From the NCBI GenBank assembly GCA_928724745.1, contig CAKMXJ010000019.1, positions 62,001 through 126,000 of the forward strand: a stretch of 64,000 bases of DNA. Reading direction: 5' to 3'. Positions 10,465-20,569 of this stretch are shown piece after piece. Position 1 is the stretch's first letter. Each line of letters begins with the position of its first letter. Position numbers and translations under genes: made by a program. This stretch comes from Anthracocystis setariae (Eukaryota > Basidiomycota > Ustilaginomycetes > Ustilaginales > Ustilaginaceae). The notes beneath the pieces are model-generated. The model was not told the DNA's origin, searched no databases, and worked only from the letters and a program-made list of their open reading frames with translations.

Positions 10465-10494
10465 ATGAAATAAAAATAAATAAATAAATAAAAA
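10465..10494. repeat. (TAAA)n microsatellite
   Basis: A short aaat/aata tetranucleotide array just before the 33-bp tandem repeats. Confidence 0.8.
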
Positions 10495-10519
10495 GAAAGA
10501 GTCCTCACTCTGCACCTTT

Positions 10520-10675
10520 GAGATATATTGCAGTAATTTATCTCTGCTCTTTGAGATATATTAAAGCAATCTATGTCTCCTTTTTGAGATATATTAAAGC
10601 AATCTATGTCTCCTTTTTGAGATATATAAAAGTAATTTATGTCTGCTCGTCGTCTCCGTCATCCTTCATCTCTCT
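10520..10675 (+). repeat. Composite repeat block B, copy 1: four 33-bp tandem units
   Basis: Units begin with gagatatat at 10520, 10553, 10586 and 10619, giving an exact 33-bp period. Units 2 and 3 are nearly identical (gagatatattaaagcaatc). The array runs into gtctgctcgtcgtctccgtc and atccttcatctct, a tail that recurs after block B of copy 2. Confidence 0.88.
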
Positions 10676-11136
10676 GCCGATGCAAACCCGACTTGCATGC
10701 ATGCATGCATTGGCGAGTTACATTAAATATGCTGGCGCTGGCATCATGAAAATCGCGCTGGCAAATCATCGCCGACCCTGCCTGTGTGCACTGCACATTT
10801 ATTAATACTGTAGCTCCGGCATTTTGAGCCGTCCAACAGTGCTTTTCCAATGTATTGCCTGACATTTGGCTTTGACAGGTTGTTCGTGGGCTGGGCTGAG
10901 GCGAGGCATGCAATCTCTTGTTTCTTTCATTTCAAAACTTTTCTTTTCCCGCCTCCGGAGCCCGCCTCGGGCCATGCGCGTCTGCCTGGTATACTGTAGT
11001 ATACGGCGCTGTGCATCTGCTCAGCTATCTGGCGATCGCCATCGTGATAGGTCTCTGCCCTGCTCGCTCTGGCTCTGTCTCAGCAAGAAACCAAGAAGAG
11101 CCATCCAAGTGTGGCGAATCAAAAAGTATCCCGCGT

Positions 11137-11222
11137 CATTGCAGAACGGGAGCGATTTCACTCGGTGCACCCCATGCAGGTAGTATTGCACAGACTGCCC
11201 CTCAAAGCGGATCTGAAGGTAG
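11137..11222. repeat. Left arm of an imperfect inverted repeat (fold-back)
   Basis: This pairs with 11475-11561 on the opposite strand. Perfect matches include gagcgatttcactc and cacagactgcccctca; by eye the arms agree at roughly three quarters of positions over about 85 bp. The 250-bp spacer is purine-rich. Confidence 0.8.
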
Positions 11223-11474
11223 AATTATTTTGAGCCACACAACCATTGCAAACCCAACCCAAACCATCTGTATCTATAGTTGACAGTCTTCCTGTGCAAG
11301 CAATGGTCTTTAGGTCTCAACTTTGCTTCAACAGGTGGGCTAAAATTGCCAAAGAAGAAGAGGGGTAAAAAAAAAACAGGAAATAGAGGGGGAAAAAAAG
11401 AAAAAGAAAAAACAATTAATTTTATTGCAAAAATGGCCAGAGTTGACGTGGTTGGCAGGGAAAGGAGGGGTACT

Positions 11475-11561
11475 CTATGAAATCAAAATCTGAGGGGCAG
11501 TCTGTGGAATTAGAAGCATGACGGGTGCACTGAGTGAAATCGCTCCCCATTCGGCAACGAT
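11475..11561. repeat. Right arm of the fold-back
   Basis: Reverse complement of the left arm at 11137-11222, with small indels. Together they could form a long hairpin in single-stranded DNA or RNA. No terminal target-site duplication was obvious. Confidence 0.8.
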
Positions 11562-11820
11562 GAAGGGTCCAGCGACATCCAGGCGAGCAAACTTTTCGAG
11601 TCAACAAAATCTGCGTTGTGAAGCATCGTTCGACCAGACTACTGTCAAAGTGCATGTCTCTTTTTTTCCTCTTTACCTTTTATATTTTTTTTTTAAAAAA
11701 AGAAAACTTTTTCCCTAAGTGGATTCCGTCGCGTCGATCGCATTTTTGCCGAGTGTTTCATTTCATTCCGAAAGCCAAATTAACAATGATAATGATCTGC
11801 GTTCAGTGTGACACCACAGA

Positions 11821-11850
11821 AGCAGCAGCAGCAGCAGCAGCAACAACAAA
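11821..11850. repeat. (CAG)n tract
   Basis: About six CAG units followed by caacaacaa, in non-coding sequence upstream of the sugar transporter. Confidence 0.85.
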
Positions 11851-11942
11851 AGTACTTTAAACACTCCGCAGTGGTTCACATGTCAGTGGCACAACAGCAG
11901 CTTGGCACGGGACCGCGACCAATTGCAGTGCCGTCAATGTAT

Positions 11943-11980
11943 TGTACTGTACTGTACTGTACTGTACTGTATCTGTACGT
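11943..11980. repeat. GTACT pentamer array
   Basis: Five consecutive tgtac units, the cleanest pentamer array in the window, running straight into composite repeat block A copy 2. Confidence 0.85.
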
Positions 11981-12106
11981 TTGCTCCGAGTCGGAAACAA
12001 AGCCCATGCGAGAGTGAGATATATTACAGCAATTTAGGTCTGCTCTTTGAGATATATTACAGGCATTTATGTCTGCTCGTCGTCTCCGTCATCCTTCATC
12101 TCTACT
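11963..12106 (+). repeat. Composite repeat copy 2 (blocks A and B joined)
   Basis: Block A (tttgctccgagtcggaaaca, then aagccca) is followed after 10 bp by two 33-bp units beginning gagatatatt at 12016 and 12049. The tail gtctgctcgtcgtctccgtc is shared with copy 1. It ends about 65 bp before the start codon of the nucleotide-sugar transporter, so it probably lies in that gene's promoter or leader. Confidence 0.85.
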
Positions 12107-12172
12107 ATTACTCACTCACCGCTGTCGACCGGATCGGAACAGGGGTAATTTAACCTGTCAGATAGAGCCATC

Positions 12173-13588
12173 ATGTTTGGCACACTTACGCCACTTGTTC
12201 TTGGAATCAGCACTGTCAAGTCGGGAACGAGCATCGTCTATCACGAGGTTTCAAGACATAGCGAATACTCGACCTCACTCACGGTGCTCATCTGCGAAGC
12301 CATCAAGATCATCGCATCGCTCATACTCCTCTCGAGAACTCTCCAGAAACAACGCCAAAGTCTTGGTGGTCCAGCAAGTGCCTCTTCGACTTCAGGCTAC
12401 TCGCGGTTACACACCCAAGACTTTGACGCTCGAGAGTCGCAGCGAGATCATGAAGCGTTGCTGACCGATGACGCAGTCAAGGAGGCTGCACAGTTTTCTC
12501 CCATCCTGCCAGAATCAGTTCAGCAAGCACAAGGCACGCTTCCTCCAACCTTGTGGTCGCACGTTGCTTCGCAAATTTTCAGAGCGAAAGGACTAAGACT
12601 CATCGCGCCCGCCATCCTTTACGTAGTACAGAACAATCTTTTCCTCTACGCTGCATCTGAACTGGATCCCACCTTTTTCCAGGCGCTTTGGCAGATGCGC
12701 ATTCTGATGAGCGCGTCTCTCAGCTGCTTGGTGCTCAAGAAGCGTATCGTGCCCATCCAATGGCTCTGCATCTTGGGCATCTTCCTTGGCGTCACCCTCG
12801 TCAAGATTGCCACCACCTCATCTTCCACTACCAAAGCAGCGCAAGCAACAAGCAACACTTTGATCGCTTCTCTTGCGCTCTGCGCGGCAGCCATGCTCAG
12901 CTCAGTTAGCGGTGTTATGCTCGAATTCATCTTTCGAGATCATAAAGTCAACCTGTGGGCATCCAACGTGCAACTCGCTGGCTTCTCTATCTTGCCTGCC
13001 GCAGCGATTGTTTTGTTCCGCGATGGCTCGCACATGCGTGGCGTACTCAACGCGCTTCACACTAGCCCTTGGCCATTGGGTGTCATCGTTTGCCAATCTA
13101 CAAACGGCCTGCTCATCGCTTTGCTCCTCAAAAAAGCTGGCGTTATCATCAACGAATTCACTTCGGCCATAGCCATCGTTCTGACGTTTGCTATAAGCGA
13201 GATGCTCTTCCCAGAATCGAGCAAGATGGACAGTGTCATGGACGTTGGCTTTGTCATAGCCGGAAGTTGCGTCATCCTGGCATGTAGTGTCATCTATCAT
13301 CAACATTTGCCCAAGAAATCGCATGTTGACATTGCCGCTCAGCTGACGCAAACCGAGATCAACCAAGAACATCATCAAGCCAACAAAGACCTGTCTTTCG
13401 ATTCGTTCGTCTCTTCCTCTTCCTCTTCCTCTTCCTCTTCCGCTTCGTCTCTACCATCTTCTTCGGTTGCAACACCACTTCCAAGTTCGCTTCAAGAATA
13501 CTTTTTGACTGTAGAGTCGCTTGATCACGGCAAGCAATCCACAATCCTCGAGATGCACAACTTGGATTCGCTAAAACCGCCCTCATAA
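12173..13588 (+). CDS. Nucleotide-sugar (UDP-galactose type) transporter, SLC35A-like
   Basis: 471 residues from the first in-frame ATG; a TAA lies in frame 27 nt upstream. The pattern of about ten hydrophobic segments and the N-terminal block YHEVSRHSEYSTSLTVLICE match the UDP-galactose/UDP-GlcNAc/CMP-sialate transporter family, including the conserved E-x-x-K (CEAIKI) of helix 2. Further family-like segments are the pair YVVQNNLFLYAASELDPTFF and FQALWQMRI near residues 150-175, and the C-terminal helices around residues 320-360. A polar linker at residues about 60-120 and a Ser-rich C-terminal tail (eight Ser from a TCTTCC hexamer repeat) are poorly conserved regions. It would exchange UDP-sugar for UMP across the Golgi membrane. 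Substrate choice cannot be fixed from the sequence. Confidence 0.85.
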   Translation: MFGTLTPLVLGISTVKSGTSIVYHEVSRHSEYSTSLTVLICEAIKIIASLILLSRTLQKQRQSLGGPASASSTSGYSRLHTQDFDARESQRDHEALLTDDAVKEAAQFSPILPESVQQAQGTLPPTLWSHVASQIFRAKGLRLIAPAILYVVQNNLFLYAASELDPTFFQALWQMRILMSASLSCLVLKKRIVPIQWLCILGIFLGVTLVKIATTSSSTTKAAQATSNTLIASLALCAAAMLSSVSGVMLEFIFRDHKVNLWASNVQLAGFSILPAAAIVLFRDGSHMRGVLNALHTSPWPLGVIVCQSTNGLLIALLLKKAGVIINEFTSAIAIVLTFAISEMLFPESSKMDSVMDVGFVIAGSCVILACSVIYHQHLPKKSHVDIAAQLTQTEINQEHHQANKDLSFDSFVSSSSSSSSSSASSLPSSSVATPLPSSLQEYFLTVESLDHGKQSTILEMHNLDSLKPPS

Positions 13589-14086
13589 TTGTTTACTGTA
13601 GTATCGCCATATAATGACAGTTGGTTACAATCATTGCAATTCATTTCGCCATCGCAACGATACAGTACTGTACAGTAGTATAGGGTTTGCACAGTTGCGC
13701 CACCACAGATTTCACCAACCAACGCTGCCTGAAGCTGAAATACGCTCGCTAGACTTTGGTTGATGCTCGTCAAACTCATGTCGTCGGCTCGCACCTAAGG
13801 TTTGCCAGTGTCACAAGCCAAAACATCTCACAGTCGTTCCGGCTGAGCAAAATGCCTATGATCCAACTTCGACCGAGCTTGAATATTCATAATTATTAAT
13901 TCATTCTTCGGAACCACACACACAACACACAGACAGACACACGCACCCGCCCCTTCCCTTTTATCCCTCTCGGCAACTGTATAATAAAGGGTATCATTTC
14001 ACTCTGACACGCAAACACCGTTGTGCAGGATGCAATCTTTTTGTCATGCTCTCGTTCCCCCCCCCCCTCATTCCCCAACGATCCTC
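13589..14086. other. Convergent intergenic region
   Basis: About 0.5 kb between the transporter and Spa2 stop codons. It contains a GTACT-type cluster at 13661-13681, CA-rich sequence near 13915-13945 and a C9 run near 14059. No gene seen. Confidence 0.5.
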
Positions 14087-17000
14087 TTACTGCGACAGAT
14101 CCGCGTCATTGAACATCGCATTCAGAGCCTTGAGACCCTTGGCAACGCCGTAAGAAGCACTTGCCATCAGCGACTTGGTGCTCTTGTCAAACGTAGCGTG
14201 ACTCTGCATCTCGCTCAGCTTTTCACAGTTGTCCGTCAGCTCGTCCAAGATCCTTTCGCCTTCGGACTTGCTCTTAGCCGGCAGATTGCCCTTGGAGATG
14301 GCTACGATCGACGACACAATCGTTGTAATCTGCGTCAGGTTCTCGCTCAGCTGCACGCCCTGGGCGCCTTCGCGGATCGCAGAGAGCAGAGCCTGGATCG
14401 AGTGAACGATGGCTTCCGTCTGCACTTCAATGTAATTGCGAAGCTCGGACCAGTTTTCTTCGCCATTCTGGCTGCCAAAGCCGCTGTCTTGGGCCGAAGT
14501 GGCGGTTTGCAAGCTGTCGTACGTCTCGGACCTCTGCACTTGGCTGTCACTCGACTGAGGAGGCGATGCTGCCCCGCTATGCTGAAGCACATGGTTGTTG
14601 CTCAGATCAGCCGTGGTATCTGCGCTCGAAGAGGTGCCCAACGTACGCTTGGCATTCGGCAAGTCGGGCATCTGAGGCACTGTCGCTGTGCCGGGCGTGC
14701 TGACATTGGCGCTTGCCACCGACGAGATCGACGTTGCGCGGCTTCGCCAATGGTTGTCTCCTAACGAGTCCTTACGGATCATCTCGGCCTTGTAACCGAT
14801 CGGCGAATAGCGACCCATGTTCGGACTGTTGCGAATGCGAGGTGAGAAGCGATCTTCGCCATTGGTCGCGCCCGAGTTAAAGCTGGTGAAGCTGTAGTTG
14901 TTGGCTGTGTTGGGTGACAACGTTGCGCTTGCCTCACGGCTGGCCGACTGGGCGTTGATGCGCAGTGGCTTGAGTTTGTTGGCAATCGCACCTTCATCAA
15001 GTGTAGCCTGAGACTCGTCCGCTTCAGATTTGTTGGCTCTTCGTACCTTGACAAGCTTCACCAGATCGACAATAGTGGCAGAGACGTGGGATGCAGCAGC
15101 GTCAAGCAAGCTGACGGGCGACAGACCGTGCGAAGAAGCATGATTGCGGCAGGCAGCCATGAGGTTGTTGAGCGTAGCCGAGCATTTGGACTTGAGCGCC
15201 ATCAGCTGCTCCTGCTCTTCGAGTGAGAGCTCGGCCAAGTTGGCTTGCACCTGCTCGTACTTGGCAACATCGTCCGTGACCAAAGTTGTCGAGAGCACCA
15301 CTGTTTTCATCGACAGAAGCACGTTACCGGGAGTCTTGGATCGAGCCGCTGCCAAAAGGTCGTCGATCGAGCTCTGGAATGCCGTGAGGTTGACATCGGC
15401 AATTGCACCCTTCTCGGAAGTTGGCAAAAAGTCGTCGGCTTTCGGTGGTTGGACGTAAAGCTGGGAAGTGGCTTTGAGGCTGCGCAGCTCGGTCTTGGCG
15501 GTCTCGTAGAGACGCTTGTAGTTGGCCATTTGTGCGTTGAGATCTTTGATAACGGTGATATCGTTGTCTCTATCCGCCTGCATCTCATCGTTACGCGCCG
15601 ACAGCTCTTGTAGCTCTTCCAACAAGGTGCTAACCTCCTGCTTGAGCTCGTTGACCACCTCGGCTTGCTGGGCATGCTCTTTCTGCAACGCTTCCAAGTT
15701 GACTGCGCCACCAAGTCCAACTTTGTCCTCCAACTCTCTCCTGAGCGACTCGAGCTCAGATTCCTTGTGCGTAGCCAAGGTTCGGTGAAGCTGGCGATCG
15801 TCCTCATGCTTGGCCTTGACTTGCTCGAGCTCGTTGCGCAGCTGTATCAACTGGCGGTCCAAGTCTTGGTTGCGATCGGCCAGTTCATCCGCGTTGCGTG
15901 CCCGTGTTGCAGACTCGGCAAGCTGTGTCTCGAGGGAGGTGACCTGCTGTTGCAACCTGGCGATGCGCAGCTCGTACTCGGAGCGGATTTTGGCTAGCGT
16001 GGCAGCGTCTGGCGACTCGAAAGAGCTGCCGCGATTCAAGTTGGGGCTTGCAACGCTGGCAGTCGCGACGCTGGCTGAATAACCGTTCAAGAAGCCGGTG
16101 CCGACACTGCTCACCTGACTGTACACGGTGCTGCGGTTGTCGGCGATGCCATTGACGCCGTTGGAGCCGATTGAGTCGCGCAGGGGGGAAGAGATGCGTT
16201 CCGAGGCGCCATCGGCATCGTTGCTGCGATTGGCGCCGTTGTACGGCACAGCGATCTCCTCGTCGACCAAGGTGCTCTTTGCTGGGATGATGCGATCCGA
16301 GGTGGATGGTTGTGGCATTGCTTTGGAATCTTTACGTTGCAATGCAGCTTCTGCCTGGGCGCGCATTTCGTGTTCTCTGGCTTTTTCCCTTGCGATAGCT
16401 TCTGGTCGGAACTCTTGCTTGAGCTCGGGGAATCTGCGTTCCAACTCGAAAAAGACATCGGAGGCGAGATCCTTGAAGCGGTTCTTTGGCAACGTAGCAA
16501 GCTTCTGTCGGGCCTGGTTGCGTTTGGGGTGGAATTCGTCGCGGACAGCCAAGAAGGGCTGAGAGTTGCCAGTCCTGGCATTGGATTGGCGACGCATGAG
16601 CTCATCGTAGACGTCGGTGGAGAGTTCGGTGAACTGCTGCTTGCTGAGTCGTGTGAGCTTTTCTCGAGCATTGGATCGCGGCGCTGTTTGCTCGACTTTG
16701 ACGAGATGGCTACGGAGGAAAGTGAGGAGCTCGGTGTAGTGAGATCGTGCGACTCGCTTGATTTCTTCGGTATCTGGACGGGTACGACGGTATCTGCTTG
16801 CTGAGGGTTGCGATGAGGATGTAGAGGAAGTGAATGAGGCATCCTGAGTGGTGTTGAGCGAGTTGGAGACGGAGCGTGGGCTTTCGAGGGGAGCGTCCTG
16901 CAACTGGATGGACGGAGGAGCGCGCGGTGACGAATACAAGGGAGCTGCTGAAGGATGTGAGGATGCGTATGAGTCGAGCGAGCCCATGCCGTTGGTTTTG

Positions 17001-17155
17001 ATGTGAGATGGATAAAAGCCTGATGATGGGCCGGAAGATGGGGCATATCTGGATGCTGCCAGTGGACGAGCGTTCATGTTGGGTGGACCGGACATTGAGG
17101 AGGCGGGGTTGTAATGTTGATGTGGTGGTTGCGGTGGGGGTTGCATGGGCATCAT
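14087..17155 (-). CDS. spa2: Polarisome scaffold Spa2
   Basis: 1022 residues from the ATG pair at 17155; the frame is open seven codons further upstream but only from a TTG. After a Pro/Ser-rich N-terminus, residues about 120-245 carry two tandem Spa2-homology repeats of the GIT/Spa2 type: ARSHYTELLTFLRSH...REKLTRLSKQQFTELSTDVY and RQKLATLPKNRFKDLASDVF. A coiled coil follows at about residues 385-580 (heptads such as LARLQQQVTSLETQLAES in the ELRIA region). The C-terminal 130 residues form a helical domain resembling the GIT/Spa2 C-terminus (ELRNYIEVQTEAIVHSIQ). Spa2 organises the polarisome at hyphal tips together with formin and Bud6-type partners and MAPK-module kinases. Domain order and length fit well. 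Confidence 0.9.
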   Translation of the reverse strand: MMPMQPPPQPPHQHYNPASSMSGPPNMNARPLAASRYAPSSGPSSGFYPSHIKTNGMGSLDSYASSHPSAAPLYSSPRAPPSIQLQDAPLESPRSVSNSLNTTQDASFTSSTSSSQPSASRYRRTRPDTEEIKRVARSHYTELLTFLRSHLVKVEQTAPRSNAREKLTRLSKQQFTELSTDVYDELMRRQSNARTGNSQPFLAVRDEFHPKRNQARQKLATLPKNRFKDLASDVFFELERRFPELKQEFRPEAIAREKAREHEMRAQAEAALQRKDSKAMPQPSTSDRIIPAKSTLVDEEIAVPYNGANRSNDADGASERISSPLRDSIGSNGVNGIADNRSTVYSQVSSVGTGFLNGYSASVATASVASPNLNRGSSFESPDAATLAKIRSEYELRIARLQQQVTSLETQLAESATRARNADELADRNQDLDRQLIQLRNELEQVKAKHEDDRQLHRTLATHKESELESLRRELEDKVGLGGAVNLEALQKEHAQQAEVVNELKQEVSTLLEELQELSARNDEMQADRDNDITVIKDLNAQMANYKRLYETAKTELRSLKATSQLYVQPPKADDFLPTSEKGAIADVNLTAFQSSIDDLLAAARSKTPGNVLLSMKTVVLSTTLVTDDVAKYEQVQANLAELSLEEQEQLMALKSKCSATLNNLMAACRNHASSHGLSPVSLLDAAASHVSATIVDLVKLVKVRRANKSEADESQATLDEGAIANKLKPLRINAQSASREASATLSPNTANNYSFTSFNSGATNGEDRFSPRIRNSPNMGRYSPIGYKAEMIRKDSLGDNHWRSRATSISSVASANVSTPGTATVPQMPDLPNAKRTLGTSSSADTTADLSNNHVLQHSGAASPPQSSDSQVQRSETYDSLQTATSAQDSGFGSQNGEENWSELRNYIEVQTEAIVHSIQALLSAIREGAQGVQLSENLTQITTIVSSIVAISKGNLPAKSKSEGERILDELTDNCEKLSEMQSHATFDKSTKSLMASASYGVAKGLKALNAMFNDADLSQ

Positions 17156-17751
17156 GGCGCAAGGATGAATGGTCAACAGGGAGCGCTAGCCACTCGACGT
17201 TTCAAGAGAGAAACTTGTCTGGCGGTCCGAGCTGGCGTTTTGAAGTGGTATGTAGCGGCGAGAGAAGAAGGAAAGCGCCAAAGTGGACTGCTCTAGACTT
17301 TGACGGCTGCGCAGGCTGCAGGATAATCACGATGCGTGCCCTTGAGTCGTTTCTATGGGTCTGGGGCGGGTGTATGAGGCCAAATGATGTGCCGAGGATG
17401 TGATGTGCACCGAGATGGGGAAGAAGGAAGCTGGTGCTGATGGTGTATGTGAAAGGGGCTAGAGATGAAGAATGGAAGAGGCCCGTGTCGAAATGAGATG
17501 GTGGATGCCAGGAATGGAGAGGGTCAAAGATATGAAATGGAAAGCAAACAACCGTACGAGGCAGTAGGGTACAGTAGAGTACGGTACAGCACAGTAGTAC
17601 ACCACAATGCAAGCGGACCGGCTCGTGATGGTGATAAGCAATAAGTTGGCGTCGCCGAACGGGTTGCGCCCTGAACTGCTCGGGCAGTGTACAATGCAAT
17701 GGCAGCAGCTTTGGTTGGCAATTTGGCTGGCTGGCTGGTTTACCCTTGTAT

Positions 17752-17811
17752 GGTACAGTACAGTATGGCACAGTATAGCATAGCACAGCACAGTACAGTA
17801 CAGTACAGTAC
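17752..17811. repeat. GTACA/CAGTA repeat cluster
   Basis: About 60 bp built from tacagtacag, cacagtatag and cagtacagta variants, the longest such cluster in the window. It lies about 0.6 kb upstream of the Spa2 start codon. Confidence 0.85.
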
Positions 17812-19576
17812 GATATCTCACATGTAACACGCGCTTGTGGGCCACCAACGAAAAAGGACAGGGCCCGAGTCTGAGGTTGAATGGCAAGAAATCAAGGGGC
17901 TCCAAACCAACCTTACTTGAACAGTAGTGTGCAGTACAGTACTGTCTCTGTTGAAAATTCGACGCTTAATCCTACAGCCTAGCGCAATCCACGCTGGACC
18001 CCGGCGATCTTTTCTTTTGCGTAGTATAATCCATCTACAGAGTACAGTAGTAGAGAACAGTAGTTTGCAGGATTTGGTTGCCAAAGTGGCATCTCACGCG
18101 TCTGACTGCCGAACCAAAGCGGACTGAATGTTCTGCAGAAGCATGTTCATGGTGTTGCTGGCAGGTTTTCCGGCTTTCAAAAATCGATATACACACCCCA
18201 AATCGCAATACTGTAGTTTCGTTTTCTAAACAAATTACAAATGATTCGACTTTAAGCAACTCCTTTTGAAATTGTAGTGTATCTCATCAAGTACCTGTAG
18301 CTGCATTATTAATAACAATTTAAATATTGCTCGGTGTGCACGCGAGGGCTGCGGAACGACGCGAAACCCTTTGCGAAAAGGGCAGCCAAGCTCATCAAGA
18401 CAGCACGCCGCCTCGAATTGACCGATTGCATTTCTCAGCTACAGCACGGCCTTTCCACCTTGACTTTGGTTTTGGTGGTGGGCCCTTTTGTTCGCTTAGA
18501 TGCATACATGATATGTGAACAGCAGCAAACAAACCTTCCTGTTGGTCCATATAGGATGCGTGGAAGCGATTCAGCCATATCATGGTTGTAATGTACCAGT
18601 GCTTGGTGGCTCTCGACGTGCGAGGATGCTGTGCGAATTCAGTTGTATCGGTACCAAGTTCCAGATCGATTCCAGCTTCATCGTTCAAGAAACAAGCAGC
18701 TCGTTTGTGAGCTCACCACGTCGTCCAATGTAGTACAATACAACAACACGACATAGCAAGGAATGCAGCCCAACAACAGCAACCTCCAAGTCGAGCAACT
18801 TCCGACCTTGCAAGCTCCAAGCGGTCGGCTGGGTAAACAAGATAATGAAATACTTACAACAGCGACATTGTTCGGTAGAAACAGTCATGAACGTGCAGCA
18901 GCCACATTGAGCTTCCATAGCAATATGCAGCGAAGCATGCCAAGGTTTAGATGCCCGGCGTGACTTGCCACCGTCGTCTGCATCGCTGCATTCTCGCTGA
19001 CCAATACCTGTCTCGAGATATCCCACCAGATGGGTCAACATCGATCTCTCCGACGTGAGGAAAAGTAGTCTCTAACATGGGCTCCAGTTGTGGGACCACC
19101 AGATTTCTTCCTTCTAACACCGACCAAACAAAAAATGGCCTGATTGCAGCGAATCGCTCCGGATCGGTGATAATTCGACGATTCGACGCCAGACTATATC
19201 ACGATTGCATCCCTCCACATCTTGGGCCTCAGAATGCATGCTGTGACGACACGTTTCTGCATGTTGTACTGTACTGCACTGCACTGCGCTGCGCTGTATG
19301 ACAAAATCAAGCGACTGTTTCTCACCTCGAAACGCCAGTCTGACATTTGCTACATACTGTATGTCCGTGCGTCGTGTGACTGTCCAGCTTCCACTGAAGC
19401 TCTATGATTCATCGGGCTCCATGCGCCGCCTTTGGTGCTTTCCTCGGCCGTCACATCGACAGACGTCAGCCAAAAGCCCAGGAATACTTCCTCTGTCTAA
19501 AAGCCACTCCACCCTGCCTATGGTGGGTGGATGACTTCACTCTGCCTTGCTTTCCTCTGTGACCGAAACCCCATCT

Positions 19577-19627
19577 CTGTAGCTGTAGTTGTAGCTGTAG
19601 CTATGGCTGTAGCTGTGGCTGTGGCTG
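19577..19627. repeat. Degenerate (CTGTAG)n hexamer array
   Basis: About eight hexamers of ctgtag, ttgtag, ctatgg and ctgtgg, drifting into ctgtggctg. Confidence 0.85.
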
Positions 19628-19863
19628 CCCTCGCAGATGCCGGTGAACAATGAAGGCTATTATTGCGCGATCTAAGCGCCCCTCCCTCAATGTCCATGTC
19701 CCCCTGGAGGTGAACACACGCTACTTTACCTGATGATGTGATGGTGCACCTCTCTGAGCCAAAGCGGTTGTCATTCTCGATCCAGATGCCAACGTTATTT
19801 TAAGCTGAATCGCTGTTCCGTAAGCCTCAGCTCTACCTGAAGCTCAGAGTCGCCAACGCACGA

Positions 19864-19887
19864 TCCAATACGGCACAATACATATAA
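19864..19887 (+). promoter_or_regulatory. Possible core promoter of the BLI-3-like gene
   Basis: A ccaat pentamer at 19864-19868 and a TATA-like catataa at 19881-19887 lie 70-95 bp upstream of the ATG, followed by a C/A/T-rich leader. Position is plausible for a short 5' UTR; it is not proven. Confidence 0.35.
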
Positions 19888-19957
19888 CCCCAGAGCACAT
19901 CTAATCCTACTACAACTTAAACCAGTATTCTCCATTTATCATACCCAAAGCTCAATC

Positions 19958-20569
19958 ATGTCGACAACCACGCAAGCTCACGACCCTACCGCCCAGGGCG
20001 CACACGCCAAGGGTCACGAACTCACCCCGCAGCAAAAGATCGACACGTTGCTCGAGATCACCAAGCACATCGGTACTGGAATGCTCACCTCGCGCTCGCC
20101 CGATGGCAAGCTCGCATCTCGCGCCATGGCTCCGGCAACCACCGAGGGTCTCGTGTTCTCCTTCTACATGAACACCGATTCGGGCAAGACCGACGACGTT
20201 GAGACCGACCCTCAAGTGAATGTCGCCTACTTTGACCCCAAGACCACCGATTGGGTTTCCATCTCGGGTCGTGCCGTGCTCAACCGCGACCCAGCCAAGA
20301 TCAAGAAGCACTGGAGCAGCTCGCTCAAGGCTTGGTTCGACGACAAGAAGGATGGCAAGCACACTGGCGACCACAACGATCCACGTGTTGTGTTGCTCGA
20401 TGTGCAACCGGACGAGATCAGGATCTTTAAGGCAGATGGCAAGCTTTCCGCGCTGGCTCAGACCGCCAAAGCGGCCATCAGCGGCCATGCTGCCAGCCCA
20501 GGCAAGCTGATCATCATCACTTCGCAGGAGATTCAACTCGCTGCCGGTGTTTACAAGCCCCATCACTAA
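19958..20569 (+). CDS. bli-3: BLI-3-like FMN-binding split-barrel protein
   Basis: 203 residues, intronless, with a clean ATG. It matches the pyridoxamine 5'-phosphate oxidase-like / general-stress-protein-26 family and in particular fungal BLI-3 (blue-light-inducible) proteins. The N-terminus is short and polar, followed by the helix LTPQQKIDTLLEITKHIG and the strand set MLTSRSPDGKLASRAMAP (FMN-phosphate region). Then come FSFYMNTDSGKTDDVETDPQ, VNVAYFDP, WVSISGRAVLNRDPAKIKKH, a WF-containing helix and the C-terminal strand EIRIFKADGK. Family members bind flavin but rarely have a known reaction. In ascomycetes the homologue responds to light and stress; light control here is only inferred. 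The gene is followed in tandem by a dehydrogenase gene 330 bp downstream. Confidence 0.88.
   Translation: MSTTTQAHDPTAQGAHAKGHELTPQQKIDTLLEITKHIGTGMLTSRSPDGKLASRAMAPATTEGLVFSFYMNTDSGKTDDVETDPQVNVAYFDPKTTDWVSISGRAVLNRDPAKIKKHWSSSLKAWFDDKKDGKHTGDHNDPRVVLLDVQPDEIRIFKADGKLSALAQTAKAAISGHAASPGKLIIITSQEIQLAAGVYKPHH

Larger units (their letters stand above)
9728..12172. other. 2.4 kb gene-free region rich in repeats
   Basis: Divergent intergenic stretch between the glycosyltransferase and the nucleotide-sugar transporter. It holds no credible protein frame. It contains GTACT-type repeats, two copies of a composite repeat, a 33-bp tandem array, a fold-back structure and several simple repeats, each listed separately. 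Its size is well above the 0.1-0.6 kb typical of the tight intergenic gaps in this window. Confidence 0.6.
17156..19957. other. 2.8 kb gene-poor divergent region
   Basis: This lies between the Spa2 start and the BLI-3-like gene. Open frames are short and unrelated to known proteins. It is unusually rich in GTACT/CAGTA-type repeats (17566-17596, 17752-17811, 17922-17947, 18039-18062, 19262-19300) and holds a CTGTAG hexamer array near 19577. No RNA gene was recognised. Confidence 0.55.

Noticed and set aside
12069..12464. 131-codon frame overlapping the start of the sugar transporter
   Set aside because: It is out of frame with the transporter, begins inside repeat block B and shows no domain.
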